Shown: piece by piece, positions 17,555-26,824 of the stretch | Numbering within the stretch: position 1 is the first letter of the stretch | Layout: every line of letters starts with the position of its first letter | Assembly: GCA_015075185.1 (NCBI GenBank) | Contig: JABTUW010000001.1 | Coordinates: 434,001-498,000 of the forward strand | Reading direction: 5' to 3' | Length of the DNA: 64,000 nt | DNA from: Anaerolineales bacterium | Lineage (GTDB): Bacteria; Chloroflexota; Anaerolineae; 4572-78; J111 | Made by a program: the position numbers and the translations under genes | The notes under the pieces: generated by a model | Told to the model about the DNA's origin: nothing | The model's input: the letters and a program-made list of their open reading frames with translations, nothing else | Database searches by the model: none

Positions 17555-17556
17555 AA

Positions 17557-17623
17557 AATAGTCAATAGTTAACAGTCAATTGCTAATTGTTAATTGATTA
17601 TTGACAATTGATCATTGACTATT
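17557..17623. repeat. TCAATTG-type repeat hairpin between convergent genes
   Basis: AATAGTCAAT and ATTGACTATT close a long AT-rich imperfect hairpin filled with short TCAATTG/TTAATTG repeats. It occupies the whole gap between two converging genes and may serve as a weak bidirectional terminator. The same family forms the last codons of kptA and lies inside gltB at 56036-56275. Confidence 0.6.
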
Positions 17624-19082
17624 AAATCCGGTCCACATCATGCGGGCGGCTCTCGCGGATACCCGCCGGGGTAATTTCGATAAACTCGGCGTTATCCTGT
17701 AGCTCTTTAATGCTTTGCGCGCCGCCGTAACTGAGACCGGAGCGCAGCCCGCCGATTAACTGGTAGAGCAGCTCGTCCACGTGGCCGCGATAGGGCACAA
17801 CCGCCTCAACCCCTTCGGGCACAACCTTATCCCAATCGGCCTGGCTCTCGGCGCTTTCGTCCTCGTTCTGCTCGACCGCCTTCCGGCCCATCGCCGCGCC
17901 CAGCGAAGCCATGCCCCGCACGACCTTGAATTTCTGCCCGTCACGGATCACCGTCGCCCCGGGCGCTTCCTCGCAGCCGGCAAAGAGGCTGCCAATCATC
18001 ACCGTTGACGCGCCAGCGGCCAGCGCCTTGACCAGGTCGCCGGAGGCTTTAATGCCCCCATCGGCAATGATCGGGATGTCTCGCCCGGCCTCAGCCACCC
18101 CGGCCACGCTGTCCATAATCGCCGTTAATTGGGGCACGCCAAATCCGGTGACAACGCGGGTGGTGCAAATCGAGCCGGGGCCAACCCCGACTTTGATCGC
18201 GTCCGCACCGGCCCTGGCTAAATCGCATGCGCCTTCCCTGGAAGCCACATTCCCGGCCACGATTTGGGCGTTGGGAAAATGGCGACGCAGTTCCTTGACC
18301 ATGTGGATACAGTGATCGGCGTGGCCGTGGGCAATATCCAGCACCAGCGCGTCCGCACCGGCCTCCAGCAAAGCCCCGGCCCGCTCAATGTCGTTGGGCT
18401 TTACCCCAATAGCCGCCCCTACGCGAAGGCGGCCCTTACTGTCTTTGGTGGCGCCGGGATAACGATCCTGCTTGACAATATCCTGGGCCGTAATCAGGCC
18501 GACCAGCCGCCCGCGCCCGTCAATGACCGGCAGCTTTTCCAGCCGGTGCTGGTGCAGCAGGATGCGAGCCTGTTCCGGTGTGGTTTCCGGGCTGGCGCTG
18601 ATAATCTGATCCGGCTTGGTCATCACCGAGGCTACGGGCGCTTTATCGTCGGGGGCCAGCAGGATGTCGCGCTGAGTAATCAACCCCACCAATTCATCGC
18701 CGCCATTGGTGACAACCAGACCGCCGACCTCAAACCGTTTCATCAGAACGCGAGCCTGCGCAATCGAGGAATTCTGGTCAATCGCATGCGGGTGTTCGAC
18801 AATGTAACCTTCGGCCCGTTTGACGCGCGCTACCTGGCGGACCTGGTTCTCGATGCTCATAAAGCGATGAATCACCCCGATGCCCCCGGCGCGAGCCATC
18901 GCTATGGCCATTGCCGCTTCAGTAACGGTATCCATATTGGCGCTTACTACGGGTACCCGCAGGCGGATAGTCGGGGTCAGCCAACTGGAGGTGTCAACCT
19001 CTTGCCGAGAAGCAATCGGGGAGCGTTTGGGGACTAACAAAACATCGTCAAAGGTCAAACCTTTAGTTAGGCGGATCTGCAT
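17622..19082 (-). CDS. guaB: IMP dehydrogenase GuaB
   Basis: The 486-residue enzyme oxidises IMP to XMP with NAD+, the committed step of GTP synthesis. The catalytic loop [11 protein letters not shown] (near residue 297) carries the active-site Cys. [13 protein letters not shown] is the conserved N-terminal barrel stretch. Two CBS domains occupy about residues 93-205, and the [11 protein letters not shown] flap region is present. The length is typical. It is divergent from the CBS/oxidoreductase cluster and has a recognisable promoter in the shared spacer. Confidence 0.95.
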   Translation of the reverse strand: MQIRLTKGLTFDDVLLVPKRSPIASRQEVDTSSWLTPTIRLRVPVVSANMDTVTEAAMAIAMARAGGIGVIHRFMSIENQVRQVARVKRAEGYIVEHPHAIDQNSSIAQARVLMKRFEVGGLVVTNGGDELVGLITQRDILLAPDDKAPVASVMTKPDQIISASPETTPEQARILLHQHRLEKLPVIDGRGRLVGLITAQDIVKQDRYPGATKDSKGRLRVGAAIGVKPNDIERAGALLEAGADALVLDIAHGHADHCIHMVKELRRHFPNAQIVAGNVASREGACDLARAGADAIKVGVGPGSICTTRVVTGFGVPQLTAIMDSVAGVAEAGRDIPIIADGGIKASGDLVKALAAGASTVMIGSLFAGCEEAPGATVIRDGQKFKVVRGMASLGAAMGRKAVEQNEDESAESQADWDKVVPEGVEAVVPYRGHVDELLYQLIGGLRSGLSYGGAQSIKELQDNAEFIEITPAGIRESRPHDVDRI

Positions 19083-19123
19083 GCGTTGGTTCCTTTCTAA
19101 CTGACAGCTTTTGCTACTGATTT

Positions 19124-19152
19124 ATTGTACTCCACCTTGACTATTCCGACAA
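19124..19152 (-). promoter_or_regulatory. Promoter of guaB
   Basis: On the minus strand TTGTCG is separated by 17 bp from TACAAT, about 40 bp upstream of the guaB start. Confidence 0.5.
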
Positions 19153-19269
19153 TCATCTGCCGAATTGAGGCGGCGACAACTAAATAGAGTACTTTTATTT
19201 TAGTTTTTATCAAACTCAGTATAGAATATCTAGTGAAAATTCGCCCCGCGATACTACAAAGGAGAAAGT

Positions 19270-19737
19270 ATGGGCCTTGAGTATGATTTGAGGCAAGAAC
19301 AGGTAATTCATCTCAACCTGACTGAATTCACTGAAGTCGAAATCGGCGCGTCTGTCCGGGCGACGATTGAAAAAATGCGCCGGGAGAGCCATAACTGTGC
19401 CTTTATCACCGACAAGGGAAAACTGGTCGGTATTTTTACCGACCGAGATATTCTGCTCAGAGTGGTGGATCGGGCTGAAAATTGGGACCGGCCCATTGAA
19501 ACGGTAATGACCCCCAAGCCCTATAGCGTCAACTCGACCGACTCGGCTAACGCTGCTCTCAATCTCATGAATGAGAAGCATGTCCGCAATGTGCCGGTTT
19601 TGGATAGTAACGGCACCGTCATTGGCAATTTGACCCACTATGCCGTCGTCAAGTACCTGGCCGACCGTTTTCCTGAGTCGGTTTATAACTTGCCACCGGA
19701 GCCGGACCGGGTGGTTCGCAACCGGGATGGGGCTTAA
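19270..19737 (+). CDS. Stand-alone CBS-domain-pair protein
   Basis: The 155-residue protein consists almost entirely of two CBS domains (about 20-75 and 85-140), with LVGIFTDRDILLRV and HVRNVPVLDSNGTVIG as repeat signatures. CBS pairs bind adenosyl nucleotides and act as energy sensors. It stands just before the genes for a 2-oxoacid:ferredoxin oxidoreductase whose beta subunit carries its own CBS pair, which suggests a regulatory role for that enzyme. AAGGAG lies five bases before the ATG. Confidence 0.85.
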   Translation: MGLEYDLRQEQVIHLNLTEFTEVEIGASVRATIEKMRRESHNCAFITDKGKLVGIFTDRDILLRVVDRAENWDRPIETVMTPKPYSVNSTDSANAALNLMNEKHVRNVPVLDSNGTVIGNLTHYAVVKYLADRFPESVYNLPPEPDRVVRNRDGA

Positions 19738-19739
19738 AA

Positions 19740-19803
19740 GGGGAGGGTTGGAAACTTGGAAGCCAAGATACTTTCCAATTCTCCAGCCTTCCAACTCTCC
19801 ACA
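19740..19803. repeat. GGTTGGAA/TTCCAACT intergenic repeat
   Basis: GGAGGGTTGGAAACTTGGAAG is followed by CTTTCCAA...CCTTCCAACTCTCC, an imperfect inverted repeat. Similar purine/pyrimidine repeats occur at 27896-27956 and inside gltB at 54783-54870. Confidence 0.55.
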
Positions 19804-19858
19804 TTTGCAATTTTAATTCACACCAACGCTCTAAAACCTATTTAAGGAGGAACTTGGG

Positions 19859-21718
19859 ATGGCAGAGCCCAAAGATATTGTATTTGAAGATATTGATTCG
19901 GTCATTATCCGTTTTGCCGGCGACTCGGGCGACGGAATGCAGTTGACCGGGACTCAATTCAGCAACACGGCTGCTGTTTTTGGCAATGATATCAGCACCA
20001 TGCCGGACTTTCCGGCTGAAATTCGCGCCCCAGCCGGCACCCTGGCCGGAGTGAGCGGCTTCCAGGTTAATTTTTCCAGCGCCGACATCCTGACCCCCGG
20101 CGACGCGCCCCAAGTGCTGGTGGCGATGAATCCGGCCGCCCTCAAAGCCAATCTCTCTGACTTGCAAACCGGCGGCAAAATTATTGTCAACACCGACAAC
20201 TTTACCAGCGGCAACCTCAAAAAGGCCAACTACGACAGTAACCCGCTCGAAGATGGCAGCTTGAGCAATTACGAAGTTCACAAGTTTCCTATCACCGCCC
20301 TTAACCGCAAGGCCCTGGAAGATATCGAAGGCTTGAACACCCGCGATATTGACCGCTGCCAGAACTTTTTTGCCCTGGGACTAACCTTCTGGATCTACGA
20401 CCGGCCCCTGGACACTTCGCTGAAATACATCGCCGACAAGTTTGCCAAAAAGCCGGTGTTAGTCAAAGCCAATCAGGCCGCACTGCTGGCCGGCTACAAC
20501 CTGGGCCACAACACCGAGGCCTTCCAAACCCGCTACCATGTCAGGCCGGCCCGGCTGGCTCCCGGCGTTTACCGCAAAATTACCGGCAACGAAGCCCTGG
20601 TGCTGGGCATGGTCACGGCAGCGCATAAGGCCGGCAAACCCCTGTTTTACGGTTCTTATCCGATCACCCCGGCCAGCAGCATTTTGGAGAGCCTGGCCGC
20701 GCTCAAAAATTTCGATGTGCGCACCTTCCAGGCCGAAGATGAGATTGCTGCCCTGGGGTCGGTGATTGGCGCGGCTTTTGGCGGTGCGTTCGCCGCCACC
20801 GGCACCAGCGGCCCTGGGGTCTGTCTAAAAAGCGAAGCCATCAACCTGGCGATTGTGCTGGAACTGCCGCTGGTGATTATCAACGTTCAGCGGGGCGGCC
20901 CCAGCACCGGCATGCCCACCAAAACCGAGCAGTCGGACCTGCTGCAAGCGATGTATGGCCGCAATGGTGAAAGCCCTATTCCTATTATCGCCCCGGCCAC
21001 ACCCTCGGATTGTTTCAATATCGGCTACGAAGCTTTCCGTCTGGCGGTGCGGGCGATGACGCCAGTCTTCGTTCTGAGCGACGGTTATATTGCCAACAGC
21101 GCCGAACCCTGGCTCATTCCCGACCCCAATGAAATTGAACCTATCGTCGTCGAGCATCCCACGGCCCGAAACAATGGTTCTGACCACTTTAAACCTTACC
21201 AGCGCGAGCCGGAAACGATGGCGCGACCCTGGGCCATTCCCGGCACGCCCGGTCTGGAACACCGCATTGGCGGCCTGTCCAAGCAGCCTGAAACCGGCAA
21301 CGTTTCCTATGCGCCTTTGGATAACGAGCAGATGATTTTGGAACGTGCCGAGAAAATAGCCCGGCTGTGCTCGTTTATCCCGGAACAAACCCTGGTTGGT
21401 CCCACTGAAGGGGATTTATTGGTGGTCAGTTGGGGCGGCACTTATGGCGTCATTCGCTCGGCGGTGTTGCAGATGCAAGCCAGGGGCAAGGCGGTTTCGC
21501 ATGCCCATATTCGCTATCTCAATCCCTTCCCATGCAACCTCGGCGATATTCTGAGCCGTTTTAAGCGCATCCTGGTGCCGGAATTGAACCTGGGCCAGTT
21601 GGCTATTCTGCTGCGGGGTGAATATGGCCTGATGAATGTCATCCCTATGTCCAAAGTGCAGGGGCGGCCCTTCACCATCAGCGAAATAACCAAAAAGATT
21701 GAGTCGTTATTAGCCTAA
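19859..21718 (+). CDS. korA: 2-oxoacid:ferredoxin oxidoreductase, fused gamma-alpha subunit
   Basis: The 619-residue subunit has the gamma domain first ([14 protein letters not shown], residues 18-190), then the alpha pyrimidine-binding domain ([13 protein letters not shown], near 265) and the transketolase C-like domain (residues about 500-619). This order is that of 2-oxoglutarate:ferredoxin oxidoreductase KorA-type proteins, which oxidatively decarboxylate a 2-oxoacid to an acyl-CoA while reducing ferredoxin. AAGGAGG precedes the ATG and the beta gene follows after 14 bp. The exact substrate (2-oxoglutarate or another 2-oxoacid) is inferred only from the architecture. Confidence 0.9.
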   Translation: MAEPKDIVFEDIDSVIIRFAGDSGDGMQLTGTQFSNTAAVFGNDISTMPDFPAEIRAPAGTLAGVSGFQVNFSSADILTPGDAPQVLVAMNPAALKANLSDLQTGGKIIVNTDNFTSGNLKKANYDSNPLEDGSLSNYEVHKFPITALNRKALEDIEGLNTRDIDRCQNFFALGLTFWIYDRPLDTSLKYIADKFAKKPVLVKANQAALLAGYNLGHNTEAFQTRYHVRPARLAPGVYRKITGNEALVLGMVTAAHKAGKPLFYGSYPITPASSILESLAALKNFDVRTFQAEDEIAALGSVIGAAFGGAFAATGTSGPGVCLKSEAINLAIVLELPLVIINVQRGGPSTGMPTKTEQSDLLQAMYGRNGESPIPIIAPATPSDCFNIGYEAFRLAVRAMTPVFVLSDGYIANSAEPWLIPDPNEIEPIVVEHPTARNNGSDHFKPYQREPETMARPWAIPGTPGLEHRIGGLSKQPETGNVSYAPLDNEQMILERAEKIARLCSFIPEQTLVGPTEGDLLVVSWGGTYGVIRSAVLQMQARGKAVSHAHIRYLNPFPCNLGDILSRFKRILVPELNLGQLAILLRGEYGLMNVIPMSKVQGRPFTISEITKKIESLLA

Positions 21719-21732
21719 CAAGGGAGTTTTTC

Positions 21733-23289
21733 ATGTCCGAAGTGATTAAATTAACCCGCAAAGATTTTGTCTCTGACCAGACGGTGCGCTGGTGCCCCGG
21801 CTGCGGTGACTATGCGATCCTGGCCCAGATGCAAAAGGTTCTGCCCGACCTGGGTATCCCCAGAGAAAAAATTGTTTTCATCTCCGGGATCGGCTGCTCC
21901 AGCCGCTTCCCCTATTACATGAACACCTACGGCATCCACAGCATTCACGGGCGAGCGCCGACGCTGGCCACCGGTCTCAAAATTGCCAACCCCGACTTGA
22001 GCGTCTGGGTCATTACCGGCGACGGCGACGGCCTGTCTATAGGGGGGAATCACCTGCTGCATGTGCTGCGCCGCAACCTGGATATTAATATTATCCTGTT
22101 CAACAACCGCATCTATGGCCTGACCAAAGGCCAATATTCGCCCACATCGCTGCCCGGCCATAAAACCAAGACCTCGCCGCTGGGTTCGCTGGAGCAATCC
22201 TTCAACCCGCTGTCGGTGGCCATTGGCGCGGAAGCTACTTTTGTGGCCCGCACCGTTGACACCAACGTCAAGCACATGGCCGAAATTCTGCGCCGCGCCG
22301 CCGAGCACAAGGGCACGTCCTTTGTCGAAATTTACCAGAACTGCGTTATTTTCAATGATGGGGCCTGGAACTACGCCACGGAAGCCGCCGAAAAAGACGA
22401 AAATATCCTGGAACTGGAGCACGGCCAGCCCATGATCTTTGGCAAGAACCGCGACAAGGGCATCCGGCTGCATGAGCTGCATCCCGAAGTTGTGTCGCTG
22501 GACAGGGTGGCTAGAGAGGATTTGTTGGTCCATAACGAATTTGCAGCGGTACCCAGCCTGGCTTATCTGCTCAGCCGCATGCGCCACCCCGAATATCCCG
22601 AGCCGATTGGCGTTTTCCGCAGCGTCGAAAAACCGATCTACGAAGAAGGGATGATGAACCAGGTGGAAGAGGCGATCCGGCGCAAAGGCGCCGGTGATCT
22701 GACCACTCTCTATCACGCCGCCGAAACCTGGGAGACCTTACCCCAGCCGGAACCCATTGACAACAATGGCCGCAGTTGGGTAACAGTAGATGCTCCAGGA
22801 GCCGGCTATCTGGATGAAGAGTATGTCGGCGTGAGTTTTCATGGCGAAAGAACCTCGAGTCCGGCGGCTGAACATTCGCTCATCAGTGATACTCTGGCCG
22901 ACCTCAAACCGAATAAACCGCTCACAGCCCATGTGGATATCTCGCTGGCCGAAGCCGTTGGCCGGCTCAAAGAGTTGAACGTCGGCCTCCTGGCTTTAGT
23001 TGATGATGACGGCAAACTGGTGGGCGTCTTTACCGAGGGCGACATTTTTAGAAAGGTCGCCTGCAATGTAACCGACCTGAGCCAGGCCAGGGTCAAAGAT
23101 TATATGACCTCTCGCGTGACCACCCTCAAAGAGGACGCCAAAATCGCCTATGCCTTGCATCTCATGTCCATCCACAAATTCCGCCATGTGATGATTGTAG
23201 ACGACGCCGGCAAACCCACCGGCGTCCTCTCCTTCCGGGCCGTGGTGCGCTACATTGAGGAAAGCTTCCTTTCGCCGTCGAAGAATTAG
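21733..23289 (+). CDS. korB: 2-oxoacid:ferredoxin oxidoreductase beta subunit fused to a CBS pair
   Basis: The N-terminal 300 or so residues are the TPP-binding beta subunit: CPGCGDYAIL and GIGCSSRFPYYM supply cluster cysteines, and GDGDGLSIGGNH and FNNRIYGLTKGQYSPTS the TPP/metal site. The remainder to residue 518 is extra: after a linker come two CBS motifs (VGRLKELNVGLLALVDDDGK, about 410, and HKFRHVMIVDDAGKPTG, about 480). Usual KorB proteins stop near residue 280-350. Together with the separate CBS gene upstream, this suggests direct control of the enzyme by adenine nucleotides. The transcript ends at a strong terminator. Confidence 0.92.
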   Translation: MSEVIKLTRKDFVSDQTVRWCPGCGDYAILAQMQKVLPDLGIPREKIVFISGIGCSSRFPYYMNTYGIHSIHGRAPTLATGLKIANPDLSVWVITGDGDGLSIGGNHLLHVLRRNLDINIILFNNRIYGLTKGQYSPTSLPGHKTKTSPLGSLEQSFNPLSVAIGAEATFVARTVDTNVKHMAEILRRAAEHKGTSFVEIYQNCVIFNDGAWNYATEAAEKDENILELEHGQPMIFGKNRDKGIRLHELHPEVVSLDRVAREDLLVHNEFAAVPSLAYLLSRMRHPEYPEPIGVFRSVEKPIYEEGMMNQVEEAIRRKGAGDLTTLYHAAETWETLPQPEPIDNNGRSWVTVDAPGAGYLDEEYVGVSFHGERTSSPAAEHSLISDTLADLKPNKPLTAHVDISLAEAVGRLKELNVGLLALVDDDGKLVGVFTEGDIFRKVACNVTDLSQARVKDYMTSRVTTLKEDAKIAYALHLMSIHKFRHVMIVDDAGKPTGVLSFRAVVRYIEESFLSPSKN

Positions 23290-23308
23290 GTTTAATTCCA
23301 TCAATCAA

Positions 23309-23337
23309 AAAGCCTCCACAAAGCGTGGGGGCTTTTT
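23309..23337 (+). terminator. Rho-independent terminator after the oxidoreductase genes
   Basis: AAAGCCTCCAC and GTGGGGGCTTT pair around a short loop and are followed by a T-run. Confidence 0.8.
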
Positions 23338-23348
23338 TGTCAGACCCT

Positions 23349-24446
23349 ATGTCATTTTCTCAACGTATCAAAGAAAAAGCCTTTAATCTCGGCTTTGACC
23401 TGATTGGCCTCGCCCCTGCCGACCGTGCGCCTCATGTCGAGGCATATCACCGCTGGCTGGGCCAGGGCTACAACGCCCAGATGACTTGGCTGAGCCGCGA
23501 ACCGGAACGCCGTGTTGACCCTCACCAGGTTTTGCCAGGAGTGCAATCGGTGGTGGTTGTCGGCCTGTCTTACTTTGTGCTTAACCCTCCCTTGGAGTTA
23601 TGGAACGACCCTGCCCGTGGACGGATTGCCCGCTATGCCTGGGGCCTGGACTACCATGAGGTGATGCTGCCGCGCCTGCGCGAACTGGGCGATTTTGTGG
23701 AGAAGGAAGCGAGTAAGAAGGTCAATCGGCGAGCTTATGTTGACACCGGCCCGGTGCTGGAGCGAGATTTTGCCGCGCAAGCCGGATTGGGTTTCATCGG
23801 CAAAAACACGCTGTTGATCAATCCCAACATCGGCTCTTATCTGTTTCTGGGTGAAATCTTGATGGATGTGGAGTTGGACTACGATGAACCGGCGCTGGAT
23901 GGCGGGGCGAGTTGTCGCCTCAGCCCAGTGGGTGAGTCTAAACGGCTGGGCACGTGCGGTAATTGTACCCGCTGCTTGAGCATCTGCCCCACCTATGCCT
24001 TCCCTGCGCCCTACATTTTAGATAGCAACCGCTGCATTTCCTATCTGACCATCGAGTTGAAAGGCAGCGTTCCATTGGAACTCCGCCCGCTGATGGGCAA
24101 CTGGGTCTTCGGCTGCGACGCCTGCCAGGAGATTTGTCCCTGGGTGCGGCGCTACTCGCGCCCTACCCGCGAGTCTTTCTTGAGTTACGATCCTGAGCGC
24201 GTCGCGCCGAGGCTGGTGGATTTGATGGGCTTGGATGACGCCGCCTTTCGTACCCGCTTCAAAGGGACGCCGCTTCTGCGCTCCAAGCGGCGCGGCCTCC
24301 TGCGGAATGTGGCGGTGGCGCTGGGCAATTGGGGCAGTCCGGAGGCGCTGCCGGTGTTAGAGCAGGCTTTACAGGACCCGGAGCCGCTGGTTCGGGAGCA
24401 TGCAAGATGGGCAATTGAGAGAATAACGAGAAGCGAAAACACCTGA
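23349..24446 (+). CDS. queG: Epoxyqueuosine reductase QueG
   Basis: The 365-residue protein catalyses the last step of queuosine synthesis, reducing epoxyqueuosine in tRNA with cobalamin and two 4Fe-4S clusters. Cluster motifs are CGNCTRCLSICP and CDACQEICPW. VDTGPVLERDFA carries the conserved catalytic Asp region. A C-terminal HEAT-like repeat (PEALPVLEQALQDPEPLVRE) is present. The ATG at 23349 begins MSFSQRIKEKA, as expected for the family; the longer frame would start inside the preceding terminator. Confidence 0.93.
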   Translation: MSFSQRIKEKAFNLGFDLIGLAPADRAPHVEAYHRWLGQGYNAQMTWLSREPERRVDPHQVLPGVQSVVVVGLSYFVLNPPLELWNDPARGRIARYAWGLDYHEVMLPRLRELGDFVEKEASKKVNRRAYVDTGPVLERDFAAQAGLGFIGKNTLLINPNIGSYLFLGEILMDVELDYDEPALDGGASCRLSPVGESKRLGTCGNCTRCLSICPTYAFPAPYILDSNRCISYLTIELKGSVPLELRPLMGNWVFGCDACQEICPWVRRYSRPTRESFLSYDPERVAPRLVDLMGLDDAAFRTRFKGTPLLRSKRRGLLRNVAVALGNWGSPEALPVLEQALQDPEPLVREHARWAIERITRSENT

Positions 24447-24492
24447 TTTGGCCTTCAATTTGGCTGCCCCATCTGCCTGCCAGAAGCAAAGC

Positions 24493-24512
24493 AAAACCCC
24501 GCTGCGGCGGGG
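24493..24512 (-). terminator. Terminator for the patatin-like gene
   Basis: CCCCGC and GCGGGG pair around CGCA, followed on the minus strand by TTTT. It sits between convergent genes. Confidence 0.6.
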
Positions 24513-24563
24513 TAGTAATTTAATCAAGAAACTCTAAACAACTGAATGTTGAAAAGCAACGGT

Positions 24564-25718
24564 CTACACCACATCAAATCCCTTCGGGAAGTGCCTCTCA
24601 TCCATCTGCTTGGCCGCGGCGGCCGCGCCCAAATCGGCCAGTTCCTCTACATTTTGCGGGTTGTCCATGGCCGCCAAGCCTTTAACCAGTTTTTCATCCA
24701 GTTCCACGCCGATGTACTCCTTGATCCAGTTCATATCAAAACGGACGTTGTAACGCAGGTAGGAGAGGTATTTGCGGCCTCCCATCAAATCATCCCTCAA
24801 ATCGCCGATTTCGCTATTAATCCGCGCTGCCGTCGGGCTGTCGGACCACCATTGCAGCAGCGTCTGGCTCAGCCAGTCACACTCACTCATCAGCCCCAGC
24901 AGCGACTGCCCGGCCAGTTGCACAGCCGGCATGCCAGTAACATCATCGGCGGTTAACTTAGCTTTTTGATAGCCCGTACCCAGGGAGACCAGCAGCAATT
25001 TGTTTGCTCCCACCGGCCATTCGAGGCCGTAACCCTTAATGGTGGCTAACATAAAGAGTTGAAGTGACGGGTTGTTAAACGCACTGACCCCACCATCTAT
25101 AAAAGCGCCGTCCACGCCCTGCGCTACCGGGAATCGCTCCGGCTGAAAATAGTGCGGTGCGGCCGTACTGGCCCGGACCACTTGCCGCAGCAAGAAGCTA
25201 CTGTTGGGAATAGCAGTCCGCTCGGTTCCGGAGGGATTAAAATATTTACTGCGCGGGTTGTTGAAAATTACCCAGGCGCTGCCCGTATCAAAACGCTTGG
25301 TCATGATCATCAAGCCGGTTTTCACCTCGTCGCTGCCCAGGGTATGGTCGCCAAATTGCTGGGTCAAGGCTTTGATCAGCGGCTCTTCGGGGAATTTGGC
25401 CGAAAAAAGCCCCAGGCTCAAAAAGGGCCTTTTAAACACTTCCCCGGCCAACGTTCCATAAATCCCTTGAATTTTTTTCACCGAAAAGCCCAGGGCCAGC
25501 CCCGTAGCAATAATCGAACCGGTCGAAGTGCCGCCGATGAGGTCAAAATAATCGCTCAACCTGAAGTCCGGATCGCCGCCGTACCGTTCGCGCAGAATGT
25601 TCTCCAGCCGCTCCAGGTAGCCCAGGGTCAAAATACCCCGGATGCCGCCGCCATCCAGCGCCAGAATCCGTTTGGGGCCTGGTCCAAAAAGATGCTCATC
25701 TCTCGTGCGATGCTGCAT
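24564..25718 (-). CDS. Patatin-like phospholipase
   Basis: The 384-residue protein has the full patatin Ser-Asp dyad architecture: oxyanion motif LDGGGIRGIL (about 19-28), nucleophile elbow GGTSTGS (about 62) and DGG (IDGGVSAFNNPS, about 215). It is related to cytoplasmic CapV/FabD-like patatins rather than secreted lipases, and no signal peptide is seen. AAGGAGGT lies eight bases before the ATG. No CD-NTase or other defence gene adjoins, so a role in immunity is not supported; lipid acyl hydrolysis is the expected activity. Confidence 0.88.
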   Translation of the reverse strand: MQHRTRDEHLFGPGPKRILALDGGGIRGILTLGYLERLENILRERYGGDPDFRLSDYFDLIGGTSTGSIIATGLALGFSVKKIQGIYGTLAGEVFKRPFLSLGLFSAKFPEEPLIKALTQQFGDHTLGSDEVKTGLMIMTKRFDTGSAWVIFNNPRSKYFNPSGTERTAIPNSSFLLRQVVRASTAAPHYFQPERFPVAQGVDGAFIDGGVSAFNNPSLQLFMLATIKGYGLEWPVGANKLLLVSLGTGYQKAKLTADDVTGMPAVQLAGQSLLGLMSECDWLSQTLLQWWSDSPTAARINSEIGDLRDDLMGGRKYLSYLRYNVRFDMNWIKEYIGVELDEKLVKGLAAMDNPQNVEELADLGAAAAAKQMDERHFPKGFDVV

Positions 25719-25817
25719 AATGCTTGACCTCCTTATTTAACTCGCTGTTAGCTTGGGTGAAATAGAATTGACTTACGCGATCTCAAAGACCGCGTTAAGT
25801 ATAACATATTTGCCCTG

Positions 25818-26819
25818 CTACTGGCAATAGGCTGACATCCCCCTCTCCGAAACGTGTCGAAGTACCGCCAGGGCCGCTCCAATTACCCCTGCCTCCTTAC
25901 CCAACCGTGCTGTCGCGACGCGCACAGTTCCGGTGAAGCGAGGCACGCCGCTGCTTCTCATGGCCGCCACCGCGGCCTGTAACCAGGTCTCGCCGGCCTG
26001 GGCCACCCCGCCGCCGAGAATTATCTCCTCAGGCTGGTAGATAGCCGCCCAACTGGCCATGCCCAACCCCAGCCAGTGACCGGCCTGCTCGATAATCGCC
26101 CTGGCGGCAGGGTCTCCCTGCGCCATCGCCGCCGCAATATCAGCCCCGGATAGGAAGCCTTTGGCCTGCCTTATCTGTTCCAGCAAATCCGACCGGCCCT
26201 CAGCGGCGGCTCGTTGCCCTTCGCGCTCAATCGCCCGGCCCGAAGCGACAGTTTCCAGGCAGCCGCGACAGCCAAGCGGGCAGCGATACGGGCTGTTAGC
26301 CTCCACAATGATATGTCCCGCCTCGCCGGTAGCCCCATGCGCCACCCGCACAATAACTCCTTGATGAAGCAGAACGACCCCAATCCCGGAGCCAACCGTA
26401 ACAAAGAGGGTGCGATCTGCCGGCGCAGATAGGCTGGCTTCGGCCAAAGCGGCCATGCAGGTATCGTTGTCGAGCACAGCGGGCAGGTGGAGCTGCTCGA
26501 CCAACCACGGCCGCAATGGGAACCCATCGAGCGCAGTAATGTTGTTGAGCAGAACGGTCGAGCGATCGGGGTCAAGGTTGCCGGGAACGCCGCACCCCAG
26601 CCCGATCAATTCGATCCCCTGCGCGGCTGCCCGGTCACGAAGCTGATGGAGAGCATGCTGGAGCGATTCAAGGACGGTAGTTAGGCTGTCCAGAGGCGTA
26701 AACGGGACCTGTTCAATAACCAGCAGTTTGCCCTGCTCGGCGACAATACCCAGCTTGGCGCTGCTGCCGCCCAAATCAAGGCCGAGCGCGGCCCACCGAA
26801 GTTGAACCGGGGTTGACAC
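25818..26819 (-). CDS. ROK family sugar kinase
   Basis: The 333-residue protein has the N-terminal phosphate-binding motif LGLDLGGSSAK, the catalytic region LDNDTCMAALAE and the ROK zinc motif CPLGCRGCLE (near 190). It should phosphorylate a hexose or N-acetylhexosamine with ATP. The GTG start lies a few bases after the stop of the SIS gene, so the two are coupled. The pairing with a SIS isomerase points to amino-sugar or hexose-phosphate metabolism; the substrate is not defined. Confidence 0.88.
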   Translation of the reverse strand: MSTPVQLRWAALGLDLGGSSAKLGIVAEQGKLLVIEQVPFTPLDSLTTVLESLQHALHQLRDRAAAQGIELIGLGCGVPGNLDPDRSTVLLNNITALDGFPLRPWLVEQLHLPAVLDNDTCMAALAEASLSAPADRTLFVTVGSGIGVVLLHQGVIVRVAHGATGEAGHIIVEANSPYRCPLGCRGCLETVASGRAIEREGQRAAAEGRSDLLEQIRQAKGFLSGADIAAAMAQGDPAARAIIEQAGHWLGLGMASWAAIYQPEEIILGGGVAQAGETWLQAAVAAMRSSGVPRFTGTVRVATARLGKEAGVIGAALAVLRHVSERGMSAYCQ

Positions 26820-26824
26820 CTGAC

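Noticed and set aside
18264..19037. ORF antisense to guaB
   Set aside because: GuaB motifs lie on the other strand; no domain here.
24564..25718. CBASS effector (CapV-type patatin)
   Set aside because: No CD-NTase, Cap2/Cap3 or other defence gene adjacent.
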